From positions 23,208 to 87,207 of the forward strand of contig JANPCX010000078.1 of NCBI GenBank assembly GCA_031431125.1: a DNA stretch of 64,000 nucleotides, given 5' to 3'. Of the stretch, positions 57,184-64,000 are shown one piece after another. Position numbers and translations under genes: made by a program. Origin of the DNA: JANPCX01 sp031431125 (GTDB taxonomy: Bacteria; Pseudomonadota; Gammaproteobacteria; Burkholderiales; Burkholderiaceae_C). The notes beneath the pieces are model-generated. The model ran no database searches and had not been told where the DNA came from. It saw only the letters and a list, made by a program, of their open reading frames with translations. The number at the start of each line of letters is the position of its first letter. Position 1 is the stretch's first letter.

Positions 57184-58568
57184 CCAAAGCCTCGCAGGTA
57201 ATGTTCGCTCAGCGCCAGCGCGTTGGCGAAAGAAACACCAAAGGCGTCAAAGCGGCCTTGCACGCCTTCGGTTTTGGCGTCCACACTGGTCACAAGCACA
57301 CTGACGGCATACAGACCAGGCAGTTTTTTGTAGGCGCGGAAACAGGCCACACCGCGCAGCGGCAATCCGGCGGCGTCGATGAAGTTTTCGCGGCACTGCG
57401 GTGCGGTGATTACCTCACCCCCACGGCCAAAACTTTCGTTGGCAAAACTCTGGCTGTACTCCCGCGCAAAACGAACGGCGCCGATGCGGCGTGCGTCGTA
57501 AACCTCGTGGCGCACGCTCAAGAAGCCGACAGAGAAACGGTCGCTGACAAAAACGGTGCTGTCAGTTTGGCAATCGGAGCGCTCAAAAGCCATGCCTTTG
57601 TTGTCTGACGGTGAGCTGCTGCCCCAGCAGCGCATGAAGTCGTCTTGCGGCACAGGCACCTGGTAGCGCGCATGGCCCGCTGAGCGCCAAGGTAAGGCCA
57701 GGAACCTTTGCACCACGTTGTCTTGGTGGGTGGTGAGCTGGCGTGTGACTTCGGGCCACAGATCGCCCGTCAGCGGTTTGGCGTCGCGGCCCCGCTGCAG
57801 CAGCGCTTGCGCAAATTCAGCCGGCACCAAAAAACTCACCTGCTCGCCGTCGCGGCGTGTGGCCACGTTGACGCCCATGACGCGGCCGTTTTCATCCAGC
57901 GCCGGACCACCGCTCATGCCCGGGTTGAGTGAACCCGAGAAAAAAATATGTGGATTGACACTGCGCTCCACCAAACCGTTGTAGTTGCCCTCGACCACGG
58001 CAAAACCCACATCCAGCGGGTTGCCCAGCGAGTAAATCCGCTCGCCCCGAGCGACCGCGGGCACGGCGGGTCGAAAAGCCAAGGCGCCCCGTGTGGCCAA
58101 GGTTTTGGGCATGTTGACGATGCGCACCAAGGCCAGGTCGTGCGCAATGTCAAAAGCCAGCAGTTCGAGTGCGCCTTGGTCGTCAGGGCCACTTTGCGCC
58201 ATGCTGTAGCTCAAGCGGTAGCGTTTGGGTTGCAGCGCGGCTTGGCTCACCACGTGGTAGTTGGTGATGATGTGGCCTTGGTCGCTGACCAAAAATCCCG
58301 AGCCCACGCTGGCTTGGCTGCCTTGGTCTTTTAGCAAGGTTCGCACCTGCAGCAGCTTGCCGCGTGCAGCTTGGTAGAGGCGCTGGGCGGAATCGGAAAC
58401 CGGCGCTGCCGGGGGCGTGGCAGTGGCCTCGGGTGCACTGGCGGCGGTCGCCGCCGCCGGCGTTGGCAGCGTTTGAGCCTGAGCCGCTGCTGTCATCAAC
58501 AAAGCCAGCGCGCACGAAGCAGCAGCTGCGTACGGCATGCGGCCAAAGGCCCGCGCGAATGAAAACAC
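57165..58568 (-). CDS. Periplasmic trypsin-like serine protease
   Basis: A 467-residue protein. GTG 58568 is chosen, with AAGGAG seven bases upstream; TTG three bases earlier is possible. Signal peptide ends near AAAQAQT. The catalytic triad is H105 (TNYHVV), D144 (AHDLALVRI) and S219 (PGMSGGP), as in trypsin/HtrA-like S1 enzymes. The C-terminal ~210 residues have conserved cysteines (MRCWG, DCQTD, QCREN, ACFRA) and no PDZ domain. It forms a pair with the FHA protein; the substrate is unknown. Confidence 0.85.
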   Translation of the reverse strand: MFSFARAFGRMPYAAAASCALALLMTAAAQAQTLPTPAAATAASAPEATATPPAAPVSDSAQRLYQAARGKLLQVRTLLKDQGSQASVGSGFLVSDQGHIITNYHVVSQAALQPKRYRLSYSMAQSGPDDQGALELLAFDIAHDLALVRIVNMPKTLATRGALAFRPAVPAVARGERIYSLGNPLDVGFAVVEGNYNGLVERSVNPHIFFSGSLNPGMSGGPALDENGRVMGVNVATRRDGEQVSFLVPAEFAQALLQRGRDAKPLTGDLWPEVTRQLTTHQDNVVQRFLALPWRSAGHARYQVPVPQDDFMRCWGSSSPSDNKGMAFERSDCQTDSTVFVSDRFSVGFLSVRHEVYDARRIGAVRFAREYSQSFANESFGRGGEVITAPQCRENFIDAAGLPLRGVACFRAYKKLPGLYAVSVLVTSVDAKTEGVQGRFDAFGVSFANALALSEHYLRGFGWKPSR

Positions 58569-58679
58569 CAAAATACTCCTTCAAGAACAACGGCGCCTAG
58601 CGCTGGCGCATACCGATTGTGGCGGTGAACTTTCGCTTGAGTGTTAACGGGCCCTAACCGCAAGCGCTGAATTTCAAGT

Positions 58680-59414
58680 TCAAGCTGACGAATCGGCTGG
58701 GGGCGGCAAGGCGGCCGCAAGGTCAAAGTCAGCCGCACCAAACAGCGCCCCTGCCAGCGCACGTTCGCGTGACGCCACCGTGCTCAGGAAATCTTGGGCA
58801 CCGCGCATTGCATGAAAGGTGTCAAAGCCACATTCCAACACGGCATGCAGGTACTGCAGCCCGGCGACCCGCGCTGGGCTGCGCATCATACGCAAGCTGT
58901 GCCGCAGCAGTGGCTTGGCGGTGAGGCGGTCCAGCGCCTCACCGAGCGCCAAGGTCAGCGATATCTGCTTTTCTCGCTCATCGGGTCGACCCACATGCTG
59001 CCAGGCCTGTACATATCTTTTGGCGCTGCGGTCATCCGCAGTCAACGCCGCACCCATGGAACTGTCCAGCGATTCAGACAACGCATGCAACTCCGCCAAG
59101 GTATGAACGGTGGCCACAATTTCTTGTGGAAAAAGTTTCACCAGGGCCGGCACTACACGCGCAAATTGAGCGTCACGCTCAGAGAAATCCTTGGGACCAT
59201 AGAGCTCATCCAAAAAAAACCGAGCTGCACCGCCATACCGCGAACTCGTCAACAGGTCGGCATAGGTGTGGGCAAAGCGCCGCTGCTGGTAGGCTTTGAT
59301 CCAACTCACGGTCGCCTCCAATCCAGGCGTGCTCTTGCGCAGCTGCCGCTGCAGCTGCACCTGGTGCAGAAAATGCAAAATGGACTCAGCGCAAGCGGGG
59401 GAAGGCACGGTCAT
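58680..59414 (-). CDS. Conserved hypothetical protein (FFLDELYGPKDF motif)
   Basis: A 244-residue all-helical cytosolic protein. The start is MTVPSPACAESILHFLHQVQ. The strongly conserved-looking block RFFLDELYGPKDFSERDAQF ARVVPALVKLFP lies around residue 67-95. I recall such a family in betaproteobacteria, without a function. It is divergent from the lipase-like gene with 118 bases between, and 111 bases beyond the protease gene. Confidence 0.8.
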   Translation of the reverse strand: MTVPSPACAESILHFLHQVQLQRQLRKSTPGLEATVSWIKAYQQRRFAHTYADLLTSSRYGGAARFFLDELYGPKDFSERDAQFARVVPALVKLFPQEIVATVHTLAELHALSESLDSSMGAALTADDRSAKRYVQAWQHVGRPDEREKQISLTLALGEALDRLTAKPLLRHSLRMMRSPARVAGLQYLHAVLECGFDTFHAMRGAQDFLSTVASRERALAGALFGAADFDLAAALPPPADSSA

Positions 59415-59532
59415 GGACAAAGTGTAGAGCCATGAGGACGCGGCCATCACCCGCGACATGCCAAAACGACAGCCAAAGCTGTTCCAATCGCAGAACAACT
59501 CTCCCACCATCACCACGCCACGCCAACACCCT

Positions 59533-60450
59533 ATGCTCGCCAGATTGCAACGCATCACCACGCTGTCCTTGATTTTTTGGGCCGGCCTGTGGGCAACCTG
59601 GGCGATCTCAAAGGGCCATCCGCTATGGGCGGCTGGTGGGGCCGCTGTGGTGCTGGTGGGTTATGCCGCCGTATTGGCCTTGGAGTTTGTATGGATGCAC
59701 CGACAGAACCGTGACGACCCAGCACCTCGCGCGACGGTCGTTCAAGTGCTGCGCGCGTGGTGGCACGAAGTAATCACAGCGCCCCTGGTGTTTTGCTGGC
59801 AACAGCCATTTCGCTCTCAGCGCTTTTCGGACACGCCCTTAGAAGCGGTGGAGAACAAAACTGCCGTGTTATTGGTTCACGGGTTTGTTTGCAACCGTGG
59901 TTTGTGGAACCCATGGCTCAGGCGACTCCAAGAACAAGGCATTCCGTTTTGCGCTGTGAATCTGGAGCCCCCGTGGGCCTCTATCGACGACTATGCAAGC
60001 ACGATAGACACGGCCATTCGCCGATTGCACGCCGCCACGGGTCAACCTGTTTTGCTGATGGCCCACAGCATGGGCGGTTTGGCCATTCGAGCGTGGCTGC
60101 GTCGGTCCGGTGCAGACGACTTGGTGAATCATGTGATCACCATTGGCAGCCCGCACCAAGGCACGTGGTTGGCTCGATTCGCCGTCACCGCCAACGGCCG
60201 GCAGATGCAGAGAAAGAGCACTTGGTTGAATGAGCTGGCCGCCACGGAAGCCCCCACTCGTCGAGCCAAATTCACTTGTTTCTTCAGCCACTGCGACAAC
60301 ATTGTCTTTCCGGCGTCAACGGCCGCGTTGACCGGAGCGAACAATGTTCACCTTTTGGGCTGCGCCCATGTTCACATGGCGCGCAACGAAGCGATTTTTC
60401 AAGAATTATGGCGACGATTGGGCGCCGCCAATGCGTCAAATCTGAAGTGA
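59533..60450 (+). CDS. Alpha/beta hydrolase, lipase-like, membrane-anchored
   Basis: A 305-residue protein from ATG 59533; an upstream in-frame ATG at 59458 would add 25 residues. Two N-terminal hydrophobic helices (LSLIFWAGLWATWAI, AAVVLVGYAAVLALEF) precede a triacylglycerol-lipase-like domain: LLVHGFVCNRGLWNPWLRRL, MAHSMGGLAIRAWLRR with the nucleophile serine, HVITIGSPHQGT, SHCDNIVFPAS and GCAHVHMA with the likely catalytic histidine. Its 3' end overlaps the convergent gene by 52 bases. Confidence 0.82.
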   Translation: MLARLQRITTLSLIFWAGLWATWAISKGHPLWAAGGAAVVLVGYAAVLALEFVWMHRQNRDDPAPRATVVQVLRAWWHEVITAPLVFCWQQPFRSQRFSDTPLEAVENKTAVLLVHGFVCNRGLWNPWLRRLQEQGIPFCAVNLEPPWASIDDYASTIDTAIRRLHAATGQPVLLMAHSMGGLAIRAWLRRSGADDLVNHVITIGSPHQGTWLARFAVTANGRQMQRKSTWLNELAATEAPTRRAKFTCFFSHCDNIVFPASTAALTGANNVHLLGCAHVHMARNEAIFQELWRRLGAANASNLK

Positions 60451-61331
60451 GGCAACCAGGCGGGCGCCATGGATCGCCGCTCAGAACGTGCGGCATCCAG
60501 CGACTGGCTTTGCTGTGCTTGCAGCAGGTTGCAGGCAGGGACAAGCGCCAGCAAACACAAAGCGCAGTAGGACACCCAGGGCAAGGCCGCCGTCAGCAGC
60601 TCGACCGGAAGAAGAGCCAAGTGGTTATTGAGCACGGGAAGCCAGGTTGTCAACCACGTGGCCAGATAGGCCGCTATCAGGAACAGTGATTCGCCACGAC
60701 TCAGTCCGCGCACGGGCAAACTCAAAACGCCGGCCGCCACCAACACCAAGGGCATCAGTTGCAACAGCACGAAGGCACGTGCATCACCTCCATGTGATGC
60801 CGCCGTCTGTCCAGGGACGAACCAGCACCACAGTGTGGCAAGCCCAAGCAAACCGGCACAAACCAAACATGCAGCCCACACTTTGAAATGTATTTTGAAA
60901 CGTTCGGCCATCAAACCCCAACACAACACAAGCCCAAGGCCGACTTGGCAGAGTTGCGCCGCGAATTGAATCGCCGTTGAGGACCCATTCGACACTTCGC
61001 CGCTTTGTGCCGCCCACAAGCAAGCACGTGCTGCGACCATCAACACCAGCACCCGCCAAGGCCAGGCGACATCACATACACGACGTTGACAACGTGCAAA
61101 CAAGAACTGAACCCATAGCGCCAGTGCAATCAACAGCGCTGCGGCCCAAACCTGTGGCGCCGACCACCAACGCGCCAACTCCCACTCGAGTGCGTCGACG
61201 GAGCCAGTGACAGCAGGCACTGCGCCAGGGTCCCAATGAATTGGACCCCAAGCCAACAAAGCAGCAGCCAAACCCAGCGAAAACGCCAGTGTCATGGCTG
61301 TTGCACAGCGTTGAGACAAATGGTGTGACAT
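60399..61331 (-). CDS. Polytopic membrane protein, unknown function
   Basis: A 310-residue protein with about eight membrane helices, starting MSHHLSQRCATAM. The stretches AFSLGLAAALLAW, VWAAALLIALALWVQFL, LCQVGLGLVLCWGLM, VWAACLVCAGLLGLATLW, VLLQLMPLVLVAAGVL, FLIAAYLATWLTTWL and VSYCALCLLALVPACN are evident. No motif is recognised. Its 3' end overlaps the lipase gene by 52 bases, an unusually long convergent overlap, so the true stop or function could be questioned. Confidence 0.65.
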   Translation of the reverse strand: MSHHLSQRCATAMTLAFSLGLAAALLAWGPIHWDPGAVPAVTGSVDALEWELARWWSAPQVWAAALLIALALWVQFLFARCQRRVCDVAWPWRVLVLMVAARACLWAAQSGEVSNGSSTAIQFAAQLCQVGLGLVLCWGLMAERFKIHFKVWAACLVCAGLLGLATLWCWFVPGQTAASHGGDARAFVLLQLMPLVLVAAGVLSLPVRGLSRGESLFLIAAYLATWLTTWLPVLNNHLALLPVELLTAALPWVSYCALCLLALVPACNLLQAQQSQSLDAARSERRSMAPAWLPHFRFDALAAPNRRHNS

Positions 61332-61465
61332 GGAACCCGGGCCAGGAACTGACAACGATGCCGGACCAGAAAGGCCGCGACCTTCGGAGTGTCAGCGCCG
61401 AGGTGCCAAGGTTCAATCGCTCAGACGGTGGCCCCCGCTTGGGGGATGACACATGCCCCCATCCC

Positions 61466-62359
61466 TCACTGGGACAGTTTTCTCTCGGTTGGAAGCACCT
61501 CACCCGCATCGATCAGTAGCGAGGACTGCAGCCCACGGTAGATGGGAGCAAAATCTTGTCCGGTGGCTTCGAAGAGTTGCTCAAATGATTGAATCACGAA
61601 GTAGCTGGCCTGGTAGCAGTCAATTCGGTAGCGGGTACGCATGATGCGCTGCAGGTCAAACCCAAGACGCACAGGGTCGCTGCTGTTCACGCTGTGTGGC
61701 AACTCGCCACTGCTGGACAGAATGCCCGCGCCGTAAGCGCGCAGACCCGAGGGCGTTTGAATCAAACCAAACTCCACCGTGTACCAATACAAACGCGCAA
61801 GCATGTCGCAGGCTTGCAGTTGACTCGCCTTGAGGCCACCCTGGCCGTAGGCTTGCATGTAGTCGGCGAACACCGGATTGAATAACAAAGGCACATGGCC
61901 AAACAAGTCGTGAAAAACATCGGGTTCAACCACATAGTCAAACTCGTCTTCGCGGCGTATCCAGTGCGTCACGGGAAAACGCCTCTGGGCCAGCAAGGAG
62001 AAAAACGCTTCTTCCGGAATCAAGCCTGGCACGGCCACCAGTGACCACCCTGTGGCCCGATGAAGGCGTTCATTCACCTCTTCGAATTTGGGTATTATTT
62101 CGGGCCTGCCCAAGTAGCCTACTGCGTCAATGAACTCTTGGCAGGCCAAGCCCTGCAACTGGGAACACTGGCGCGCATGCAGGCGGCGATACAGTGCGTG
62201 TTCAGCCTCGGTATAACGATCCCAATGCTGATCGCAGGTGTAGTCGACCGAGGCGCTGTTGTAGTCACCCCGTGGCGGCCGCTCACCTTGCCCGTAGGTC
62301 ACAGGGGCCACCCCTTTGTTCAAACCATCGTGAAAGTCCAAGGCGTGCTCAGAAGTCAT
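61466..62359 (-). CDS. phhA: Phenylalanine 4-monooxygenase
   Basis: A 297-residue protein; the ATG at 62357-62359 has GAGGTG six bases upstream. Iron ligands: two histidines in EPDVFHDLFGHVPLLFNPVF and the glutamate in YWYTVEFGLIQTP. The pterin-binding fold matches bacterial PhhA. It hydroxylates phenylalanine to tyrosine using tetrahydropterin. It lies ten bases after hppD, giving a short aromatic amino-acid catabolic operon. No pterin dehydratase (phhB) is seen. Confidence 0.95.
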   Translation of the reverse strand: MTSEHALDFHDGLNKGVAPVTYGQGERPPRGDYNSASVDYTCDQHWDRYTEAEHALYRRLHARQCSQLQGLACQEFIDAVGYLGRPEIIPKFEEVNERLHRATGWSLVAVPGLIPEEAFFSLLAQRRFPVTHWIRREDEFDYVVEPDVFHDLFGHVPLLFNPVFADYMQAYGQGGLKASQLQACDMLARLYWYTVEFGLIQTPSGLRAYGAGILSSSGELPHSVNSSDPVRLGFDLQRIMRTRYRIDCYQASYFVIQSFEQLFEATGQDFAPIYRGLQSSLLIDAGEVLPTERKLSQ

Positions 62360-62369
62360 CAAAAGCACC

Positions 62370-63494
62370 TCAGGTGGGCAGTGGATCTGTCAGAACGCCT
62401 CGCCGTATTTGATCCAGCTCGATGCTTTCAAACAAAGCGCGGAAATTTCCTTCGCCAAAGCCTTGGTCGCCTTTGCGTTGAATGATCTCGAAGAATATAG
62501 GGCCGATCACCGTTTGCGTGAATATCTGCAACAGCAACTCGTTGGGTGCGCCTTGATGGGTAGCGCCGTCGATCAATATGCGCTGACGACGTAACTGCTC
62601 CACGCTTTCACCGTGACCGGGCAAACGTTTGTTGACCAGGTCGTAGTAGGTTTCAATCGTGTCTTGGAAAACCACGCCATGCTGACGCATCTGATCGACG
62701 GTTCCGTAGATGTCGTCTGTTCCCAGCGCAATGTGCTGGATGCCTTCACCGTGGTAGAGAGCCAGGTATTCGGCGATCTGACTCTTGTCGTCCGAACTCT
62801 CGTTGATCGGGATGCGGATCTTCCCGCAAGGGCTGGTCATCGCCTTGCTTTTGAGTCCGGTGAGTTTCCCTTCGATGTCGAAGTAACGCACCTCTTTGAA
62901 GTTGAAGAGGCGCTCATAAAAATCGGCCCACTCCTTCATACGCCCGCGGTGAACGTTGTGGGTCAGGTGGTCGATGTAGGTCAGACCGTGGCCGTGTTGG
63001 CTCGCTGGTTTTGAATCGGTGACTTCGATCGGCACAAAGTCCACGTCGTAAATGCTGATGTTGCCAATCGCCCCGGGCGCCGCGCCGCCTTTTCCTTGCC
63101 AGCGGTCAACGAAATAAATCAAACTGTCGCCAATCCCCTTGATGGCTGGAATGTTCAACTCCATCGGCCCAGTGTGGTTGTCAAAACCCCAGGCACCAAG
63201 TTCCAGTGCGCGCTTGTAGGCTTGGCGTGCATCGTTCACCCGAAAGGCCATGGCACAAACACTGGGGCCATGTTGGCGCGCGAACCGCTGCGCAAACGAG
63301 TTGGGTTCGGCGTTGATGATGAAGTTCACTCCTCCCTGTCTGTACAAGGTGACGTTCTTGGTTCGGTGTTTGGCAATGGGTGCAAAACCCATGGTTTCGA
63401 AGAGCTTGCCCAGTGCGACCGGATCAGGGGCTGCGTACTCGACAAACTCAAATCCGTCGGTTCCCATGGGGTTGTCCCAAGGCGTGAATTGCAT
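62370..63494 (-). CDS. hppD: 4-hydroxyphenylpyruvate dioxygenase
   Basis: A 374-residue protein starting at MQFTPWDNPMGTDGFEFVEY, with CAGGAGAT upstream. Two VOC-type halves; iron ligands lie in YIDHLTHNVHRG, GIQHIALGTDDI and GPIFFEIIQRKGDQGFGEGN. It converts 4-hydroxyphenylpyruvate to homogentisate. Divergent from a truncated Lrp-type regulator gene. Confidence 0.95.
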   Translation of the reverse strand: MQFTPWDNPMGTDGFEFVEYAAPDPVALGKLFETMGFAPIAKHRTKNVTLYRQGGVNFIINAEPNSFAQRFARQHGPSVCAMAFRVNDARQAYKRALELGAWGFDNHTGPMELNIPAIKGIGDSLIYFVDRWQGKGGAAPGAIGNISIYDVDFVPIEVTDSKPASQHGHGLTYIDHLTHNVHRGRMKEWADFYERLFNFKEVRYFDIEGKLTGLKSKAMTSPCGKIRIPINESSDDKSQIAEYLALYHGEGIQHIALGTDDIYGTVDQMRQHGVVFQDTIETYYDLVNKRLPGHGESVEQLRRQRILIDGATHQGAPNELLLQIFTQTVIGPIFFEIIQRKGDQGFGEGNFRALFESIELDQIRRGVLTDPLPT

Positions 63495-63642
63495 GGTATC
63501 TCCTGAATCCGTTGGCCCGGTTTCGTTCATTTGACTCCACCGAGAAGCTTGAACTCTTACTGTAGTCCCAAGCAGTCGCAGGATTTCTGCAAGTTCAAAC
63601 TCGCCATTGCATAAAACGACGAATTCCTGCAAACTTTCACCA

Positions 63643-63939
63643 ATGAGTAGTTCTTATGAGCTTGATTCCATAGATCGACGCATTCTTGGAGCGCTTCAAG
63701 TCGATGGCCGCATGACCTACGATGAGCTGGCCGTTAGAGTTCAGCTTTCCGCGTCGGCGGTTCTGCGCAGAGTGAGACGGCTTGAAGACGAGCAAGTGAT
63801 CTCGCGCTATGTCGCGCTCGTCGAACCGGAACGCGTGGGTTTGGCGCTCACCGCCTACATCAACTACAAGGGCTTACCCACTTTTGTCAAACATCATCCT
63901 GCCGTGGTGAATCGCGCAGCGATTGACCACGGAAATTGA
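63643..63939 (+). pseudogene. Lrp/AsnC-family regulator truncated at residue ~74
   Basis: An intact start and HTH: SIDRRILGALQVDGRMTYDE and LAVRVQLSASAVLRRVRRLE. The effector domain begins VALVEPERVGLALTAYIN, but from residue 75 (base 63865) the family sequence is replaced by YKGLPTFVKHHP..., and the frame stops at 98 residues instead of about 150-160. The gene is divergent from hppD, where the intact form would regulate aromatic catabolism. It could still bind DNA but should lack the ligand domain. Confidence 0.8.
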
Positions 63940-64000
63940 TTTCAGCTTTTCTCTGATGTCTTCGGTGCGGCGTGTCGCTGCGGTCAAGCAAAAGGGTGTG
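63865..64000. other. Foreign junction sequence running to the right edge
   Basis: After the truncation point, 136 bases do not continue the Lrp gene in any frame. A minus-strand frame reads RRHQRKAEINFRGQSLRDSP and then stops, which loosely resembles parts of transposases but is not convincing. GGGCTTACCCACTTTTGTCA near 63871-63890 could be a mobile-element end. The window stops before this can be decided. Confidence 0.4.

Noticed and set aside
63865..64000. Identified IS transposase fragment
   Set aside because: A minus-strand frame recalls transposase fragments, but it is short, interrupted and does not match any family I can name with confidence.
1..64000. CRISPR array, prophage or rRNA operon
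   Set aside because: I saw no regularly spaced short repeats, no phage structural genes and no rRNA sequence in any part of the window.

Overview
The window looks like chromosomal DNA of a Burkholderiales betaproteobacterium, most likely Comamonadaceae. This is inferred from high GC, dense operons with ATGA-type overlaps, and family content (SET-birA-SPOR order, imuAB, cyanate operon with a NrtA-type binding protein, EgtB/EgtD, a PEP-CTERM protein). There are no rRNA genes, prophage or CRISPR array. Most genes are ordinary; the interest lies in small accessory insertions between core operons.

Layout. 1-1.75 kb: start of an OmpR-type regulator running off the left edge, a relic of a recombinase-associated gene, two small exported Cys-rich proteins, and an odd tRNA (anticodon CGU on a body with the alanine G3:U70 pair). 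1.86-6.2 kb: alpha/beta hydrolase, rubrerythrin, Fe-S oxidoreductase, DUF3501 and a ParD/ParE module. 6.2-14.8 kb: fadH, an HDOD protein, SPOR/birA/SET operon and topB. 14.8-20.8 kb: a low-GC AAA-TOPRIM ATPase (possible defence gene), a YdeI-family gene, then a polyamine/ornithine module (Lrp regulator, ornithine cyclodeaminase, acetylpolyamine amidohydrolase) bracketed by two ~220-bp direct copies of the YdeI-gene 3' end plus next-gene 5' end, as left by single-crossover integration. 20.8-23.7 kb: ergothioneine genes egtB-egtD and a cupin.

23.6-33.2 kb is an iron/heme locus. A leftward operon (PEP-CTERM protein, bfd, hemP, coiled-coil protein) diverges from a rightward operon (heme TonB receptor, small protein, hmuS, hmuT, hmuU, hmuV). 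Two Fur-like boxes lie between them, and bacterioferritin faces the end of the rightward operon. 33.3-39.8 kb: a PAS histidine kinase/NarL regulator pair followed by a cyanate ABC transporter and a cyanase whose catalytic serine position reads Ile. 39.9-46.2 kb (minus): a surface-polysaccharide cluster (FdtA/QdtA-type ketoisomerase, aminotransferase, acyltransferase, methyltransferase, FAD protein, GT61). 46.3-49.4 kb: imuA-imuB with a VOC-family gene between them and a near-perfect LexA box.

49.4-51.1 kb: YchJ-like protein, a second toxin-antitoxin pair and a zinc-ribbon membrane protein. 51.4-55.7 kb: minor type IV pilin operon (fimT, pilE-like, pilW, pilX, pilV), the last with an EF-hand-like loop. 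55.7-61.3 kb: small accessory gene, FHA protein plus trypsin-like protease, conserved hypothetical, lipase-like hydrolase and a membrane protein. 61.4-64 kb: hppD-phhA (phenylalanine to homogentisate) with a divergent Lrp regulator that is truncated at residue ~74 by unrelated sequence running to the right edge.
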